A stretch of DNA of 64,000 nucleotides, from positions 1 through 64,000 of the forward strand of contig NZ_QBKN01000022.1 of assembly GCF_003054175.1 (NCBI RefSeq), in the 5' to 3' direction. The notes below the pieces were generated by a model, which was not told the origin of the DNA, searched no databases, and worked only from the letters and a program-made list of their open reading frames with translations. The DNA is from Allosediminivita pacifica (GTDB taxonomy: Bacteria; Pseudomonadota; Alphaproteobacteria; Rhodobacterales; Rhodobacteraceae). The translations under genes were made by a program, and so were the position numbers. Of the stretch, positions 60,616 through 64,000 are shown piece after piece (position 1 is the first letter of the stretch; each line of letters starts with the position of its first letter).

Positions 60616-60636
60616 CTTCGTGCCCGGGGCACGAAG
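60616..60636 (-). terminator. Hairpin just upstream of the AtzE-like gene
   Basis: CTTCGTGCC (60616-60624) pairs with GGCACGAAG (60628-60636) with a three-base loop. On the minus strand its 3' end touches the ribosome site AAGGGATC of the amidase. A second hairpin (60645-60652 with 60663-60670) lies upstream. They may end the Nqr transcript, or they may shape the amidase leader. Confidence 0.45.
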
Positions 60637-60745
60637 CACCGCACCCTTCGGCCGATCATCCCGCCGAAGGCCCCGGCCCCGCAAACCAGAAATCCTGACA
60701 CCTGGGCTGACGAAAACTCAGGTCCCGCCACCCGGGCCCGCGGCC

Positions 60746-61138
60746 TCAGCCCTCGCGCACCATGTGCGCCAGCACGTCCGCACGGTCGAGCAGCCCCACC
60801 ATGCGCTTGTCCTTCAGCACCGGAAAGGCCCGGTGCGGCAGGTCGAGGAACATCTCGGCGGCGTGCATCACGTCTTCGCCCGCCTCGACCGTGACGACCT
60901 CCGCCGTCATGTGATCGGCCACGTTGCCGGTCCAATCCTGATAATACCCCGCGTGCAGCGCCGGGCGGAAGCAGTCCTTCTGCGTGAGCAAGCCCGCCAG
61001 CCCGCCGTCTTCCTTCAGGACCGGTGCCGCCGCGGCCTCGCCCTCGACCAGCAGCGCCACCGCCCGCCGGATCGGCGTCGCGGGCGTCAGCGTCACGATA
61101 TCGGTGCGCATGATGTCCGACACCAGATGCCGGCTCAT
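60746..61138 (-). CDS. Tandem CBS-domain protein in the Na+-NQR operon
   Basis: This 130-residue protein consists of two CBS domains (about 5-60 and 72-128) and nothing else. It begins MSRHLVSDIMRTDIVTL and contains GLLTQKDCFR and VGLLDRADVLAH. Paired CBS domains often bind adenosine nucleotides or NAD. The ATG overlaps the nqrM stop by ATGA, so it is translated from the same mRNA as the pump's maturation proteins. A nucleotide-sensing role in pump control is inference. It is the last gene of the operon. Confidence 0.83.
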   Translation of the reverse strand: MSRHLVSDIMRTDIVTLTPATPIRRAVALLVEGEAAAAPVLKEDGGLAGLLTQKDCFRPALHAGYYQDWTGNVADHMTAEVVTVEAGEDVMHAAEMFLDLPHRAFPVLKDKRMVGLLDRADVLAHMVREG

Positions 61139-61302
61139 GACGCCTCCTCGCGCAGGTGCGGACAGCCCGCGCAGCGCTCCATCTTGCCGCAGGCCATGGC
61201 ACCGCAGCTTGTCCGCGCCGGCCCGCGCCCCAGCGCGAGGCCAAGCGCCAGACCGCCCGCCGCCAGCACGAAGACCCCGACCGCGAAAATAACCTCGATC
61301 AT
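61135..61302 (-). CDS. nqrM: NqrM, Na+-NQR maturation factor
   Basis: This 55-residue protein has one N-terminal membrane helix (VIFAVGVFVLAAGGLALGLA). A short Cys-rich tail carries Cys33, 38, 44 and 47, typical of NqrM (DUF539), which delivers iron to the Cys-ligated Fe site between NqrD and NqrE. Both ends overlap neighbours by ATGA (apbE upstream, CBS protein downstream). Confidence 0.88.
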   Translation of the reverse strand: MIEVIFAVGVFVLAAGGLALGLALGRGPARTSCGAMACGKMERCAGCPHLREEAS

Positions 61303-62267
61303 GCCAGCACCTCCGCCATCCGGCCCGTCACCTGCTGCCGCAGCGCGCCGCCGTCATCGCTCAGGAACAGCGCGTCGATCCCGTGCGCCTCGGCCAGCGC
61401 CACGCCGCGCTCGGCCCCTGCCGCGAACAGCGCCGTGGCCCAGCCGTCCGCCGTCATCGCGCGTTCCGACAGGACCGAGACCGAGGCCAGCGCCCCCGCC
61501 ACGGGTTCGCCCGTCGCCGGATCGATGATGTGGGAATAGCTGCGCCCGCCCAGCACGTAGCTCTGCGCCCGCCGCCCCGAGGTCGCGACGCTCAGGCCGG
61601 GCGCAAGCGACAGCACCGCCGCCAGCCCCTCGCCCAGCGGGTTCTCCACGCCGACCTTCCAGGGCCGCCCCTCGGGGTGCATCCCCAGCGCCGCCAGTTC
61701 GCCGCCGAGATCGATCAGCACATCGCGATGCCCCTGCCGCGCCGCCAGCGCCCGCGCCTCGTCCAGCGCCCAGCCCTTGGCGATGCCGCATAGATCCAGC
61801 GTCGCGCCCGCGTCGCGCTTGACCACGCGCGTGCCCTCGACAGTCCAGGCCGAGGCATCCGAAACCTCGCCCACGTCGATCGGGCCAAAGCCCCAGCGCG
61901 CCACAAGCGGCCCCACGCCGGGATCGAAGGCCCCGCCGCTTTCGCCCGTCAGCGCCAGCGCCGCAGCAGTGACAAGCGCTGTCTCCTCCGGCACCTCCTG
62001 CGCACCGACGCCCGCCCGGTTCAGCCCGCTCAGCATGCTGTCACTCCGCCAGGGCGACATCTGCGCGTCGATCCCGGCAAAAAGCGTAGCGACAGCCTCG
62101 CCCAGATCGCTGCCGAGGCCCGGCCCGGCCATCCGCCACTGCGTCCCGAAGGCCGGCCCGCCGATGCCCTCCACCGGCGCGGCGCGCCCGATCACCGGCC
62201 ACAGCATCGCGCCCCCGGCAAGGCCCAGGAAACCGCGTCGTCCGAGACGGCTCATTTCAGCAGTCAT
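61299..62267 (-). CDS. apbE: ApbE, FAD:protein FMN transferase
   Basis: This 322-residue ApbE attaches FMN covalently to threonines of NqrB and NqrC. It has a Tat-like signal (SRLGRRGFLGLAGGAMLW) and family motifs GIAKGWALDEA, LIDLGGELAALG, SYSHIIDPATGEPV and a Thr/Ala-rich end. The start at 62267 has GGAGG eight bases upstream, directly after the nqrF stop. Earlier Met codons lie inside nqrF. The position between nqrF and nqrM is the usual one. Confidence 0.9.
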   Translation of the reverse strand: MTAEMSRLGRRGFLGLAGGAMLWPVIGRAAPVEGIGGPAFGTQWRMAGPGLGSDLGEAVATLFAGIDAQMSPWRSDSMLSGLNRAGVGAQEVPEETALVTAAALALTGESGGAFDPGVGPLVARWGFGPIDVGEVSDASAWTVEGTRVVKRDAGATLDLCGIAKGWALDEARALAARQGHRDVLIDLGGELAALGMHPEGRPWKVGVENPLGEGLAAVLSLAPGLSVATSGRRAQSYVLGGRSYSHIIDPATGEPVAGALASVSVLSERAMTADGWATALFAAGAERGVALAEAHGIDALFLSDDGGALRQQVTGRMAEVLA

Positions 62268-62271
62268 GGCC

Positions 62272-63495
62272 CTATCCTCCGAAATCGTCATAGAAGATGT
62301 TCTCCGGCTCGACCCCGAGCCGTTCCAGCGTCGCAAGCACCGCCGAGATCATGACCGGCGGCCCGCACAGGTAGTATTCGCAATCCTCGGGCGCCGGGTG
62401 CTTTGCCATCTCGCGACGCAGCGCCTCGTGGATGAAACCGGTCGCCCCGGTCCAGCGGTCGCCGGGCGCCGGGTCCGACAGGGCCGGGGTCCAGGTGAAG
62501 TTCGGATTGGCCTCGGACAGCCTGTCGAACTCCTCGACATAGAACAGGTCCGCGACGCTGCGCGCCCCGTAGAAATACCGAAGCCGCCGCGTGCTGCCGC
62601 GCCCAAGCTGCTCGTGGATCAGCGCCCGCAGCGGTGCCATGCCCACACCCCCGCCAATAAAGACCATCTCGGCCTCGGTCGGCTGCGCGTGGAACTCGCC
62701 GAAGGGCCCCGAGGCCTCGACCTTGTCGCCTTCCTTCAGCGAAAACAGCCAGGACGACACCTTTCCCGGCGGCACCTCGTGCTCCATCCCCGCGGGCGGC
62801 ACGGCGAGCCGGATATTGAACACCGCCCGGTTCACGTCCTCGGCGCGGTTCGCGACCGAATAGGCCCGCGTCACCGGCGCATCGCATGCGGACGACAGTT
62901 CCGTCCAGCCGGCTATCTCCCAGGTCTCGCGAAACGCCTCGGGCAGGTCCAGCTTGCCGAAATCCACCTTGTAGGGCGGCGCCGTGATCTGCATGAAATC
63001 CCCGGCGAGATAGTCGAAGGGCTGCCCCTCGGGCAGATCCAGCACGATCTCGCGGATCAGCGGCGCCATCATCCGGGTCGAGGCCACCGTGCAGATGAAC
63101 CCGCCGCCCGAACTCAGGATGTCGTCCGGCACCGTCACCGCGCAGTCGCCCCGCAGGCTGGTCTGGCAGGCCAGCCGCATGTGATCGCGCCGCTCGCGCG
63201 CGGAAAGCACACCCTTCTCGGTGGCCTGCGGCTCGCCCGCGCCCTCGCCCGTGACATGAACGCGGCAAAGCCCGCAGGTCCCCGACCCGCCGCAGGCGGC
63301 GGGAATACGGATGTCGTTGCCGTGCAGCACCTGCAGCAGCCGGCTGCCGCGCTCGGCGGTGATATGCGTGCCGCCGTTCACCGTGATGTCGATGGCGCCC
63401 GAGGGCACCAGGCGCTTTCGGGCCTGCAACAGCCCCACCGCCAGCGCGAGCACCAGCAGCGTGACGACGAGTGTGCCCAGGATGATCTCCGTCAT
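62272..63495 (-). CDS. nqrF: Na+-translocating NADH:quinone reductase subunit F
   Basis: This 407-residue NqrF takes electrons from NADH through FAD and a 2Fe-2S cluster. It has one N-terminal helix ([20 protein letters not shown]), then a ferredoxin domain with cluster Cys68, Cys74, Cys77 and Cys110. A flavin/NADH domain follows, with RAYSVANR, a glycine-rich GVGMAPLR turn and YLCGPPVM late. The start overlaps the nqrE stop by ATGA. All catalytic motifs appear intact. Confidence 0.95.
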   Translation of the reverse strand: MTEIILGTLVVTLLVLALAVGLLQARKRLVPSGAIDITVNGGTHITAERGSRLLQVLHGNDIRIPAACGGSGTCGLCRVHVTGEGAGEPQATEKGVLSARERRDHMRLACQTSLRGDCAVTVPDDILSSGGGFICTVASTRMMAPLIREIVLDLPEGQPFDYLAGDFMQITAPPYKVDFGKLDLPEAFRETWEIAGWTELSSACDAPVTRAYSVANRAEDVNRAVFNIRLAVPPAGMEHEVPPGKVSSWLFSLKEGDKVEASGPFGEFHAQPTEAEMVFIGGGVGMAPLRALIHEQLGRGSTRRLRYFYGARSVADLFYVEEFDRLSEANPNFTWTPALSDPAPGDRWTGATGFIHEALRREMAKHPAPEDCEYYLCGPPVMISAVLATLERLGVEPENIFYDDFGG

Positions 63496-64000
63496 TGCGA
63501 TGCCGCCATCTGCGCGAAGGAGGAAAAGCCCAGCGACATGAGCCCCGCCAGGATGAAGGTGATGCCAAGCCCCCGCAGCCCCGCGGGCAGGTCGGCATAG
63601 GACAGCCGCGAGCGCACCGCGCTCAGCATGGTGACAGCGAGCGCAAAGCCCGCGCCGCCGCCCAGGCCGTAGACCGCCGATTCAGCCAGCGTGTACGAGC
63701 GTTCCACCATGAAAAGGCTGCCCGCCAGGATCGCGCATTGCACCGTCAGCAGCGGGAGGAAGACCCCGAAGGCCGCGTAGATCGCCGGAAAGAACCGGTC
63801 GAGCAGCATCTCGAGCAGCTGCACCGTCGCCGCGATCACCCCGATAAAGGCGATGAGATCGAGGTAGGACAGGTCCAGCTCCGGCATGCCCGCCCAGGCC
63901 CAGGCGCCGGGCGCCAGCACGTAGGTATAAAGCAGCTGGTTCAGCGGCACCGTGACGCCCATCACGCCCGTGATCGCTATGCCGAGGCCAAGCGCGCTCT
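63492..64000 (-). CDS. nqrE: Na+-translocating NADH:quinone reductase subunit E (partial, 5' end outside the window)
   Basis: This is the C-terminal 169 codons of NqrE. The open frame continues past the ATG at 63965 to the window edge, reading [15 protein letters not shown], which matches the NqrE interior, so the real start lies beyond 64000. Family markers include [29 protein letters not shown] and [18 protein letters not shown]. It has about five of the six helices. It carries one of the membrane Cys-Fe sites with NqrD, though the relevant Cys is partly outside the window. Confidence 0.93.
   Translation of the reverse strand, partial: SALGLGIAITGVMGVTVPLNQLLYTYVLAPGAWAWAGMPELDLSYLDLIAFIGVIAATVQLLEMLLDRFFPAIYAAFGVFLPLLTVQCAILAGSLFMVERSYTLAESAVYGLGGGAGFALAVTMLSAVRSRLSYADLPAGLRGLGITFILAGLMSLGFSSFAQMAASQ

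Overview
The window is about 64 kb of GC-rich DNA (roughly two thirds G+C by eye). It is densely packed with genes, and neighbouring genes very often overlap by ATGA or TGATG. The gene content suggests an alphaproteobacterium of the Rhodobacterales (Roseobacter/Paracoccaceae type): many FCD-type GntR regulators, oligopeptide ABC and TRAP transporters, AtzG-like amidase partners, a RutA homologue and Na+-NQR genes with ApbE and NqrM. This placement is inference from gene content. I saw no rRNA, tRNA, CRISPR array or insertion sequence.

Layout. (1) 114-2342: a soluble FtsH-like AAA+/M41 zinc protease whose N-terminal part is cut off by an in-frame TGA, followed by a 700-bp stretch without a convincing gene. 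(2) 3045-16823, minus strand: a peptide/amide scavenging cluster with a GntR regulator, an M20 amidohydrolase, a class I glutamine amidotransferase, an M24 protein, a complete Opp/Dpp-type ABC importer, gamma-glutamyltransferase, a DUF1028 protein, a TauE exporter and a second GntR. (3) 17000-25662, plus strand: a second Opp/Dpp importer with a Tat-type binding protein and a fused double ATPase. Two paralogous M24 proteins flank it, and its M20-type gene is frameshifted. It ends at a strong terminator. (4) 25743-32878: 5-oxoprolinase genes arranged divergently (pxpB-pxpC on minus, pxpA on plus), with two more GntR regulators, a D-2-hydroxyacid dehydrogenase-like protein, a VOC protein, a DapA-family aldolase and an atypical SDR. 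GGT in (2) and PxpABC in (4) fit one theme, the use of gamma-glutamyl compounds and 5-oxoproline, but the physiological substrate is not visible.

(5) 33054-48557: three consecutive very large unknown genes (2928, 1125 and 1107 aa) that take up a quarter of the window. They have no signal peptides. The first carries an OmpA-like segment, a long glycine-rich alternating-strand region and four tandem Cys-Cys-ending modules. The second is rich in Pro and Fn3-like beta segments. The third ends in a half phospholipase-D-like domain whose HxK has become HxS. This is the best candidate for an undescribed system.

(6) 48779-60605: a catabolic region with a RutA-type flavin monooxygenase but no other rut gene except, at most, a distant RutE-like domain. 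It also holds a TRAP importer, a PuuE-like deacetylase-fold hydrolase, an AbrB-type membrane protein, a nitroreductase-methyltransferase fusion, a LysR regulator, an amidase, and a convergent AtzG/AtzE-like amidase pair. A plausible reading is uptake, oxidative ring opening and amide hydrolysis of an N-heterocycle. (7) 60746-64000, minus strand: the distal end of a Na+-NQR operon (nqrE partial, nqrF, apbE, nqrM, a CBS-domain protein).
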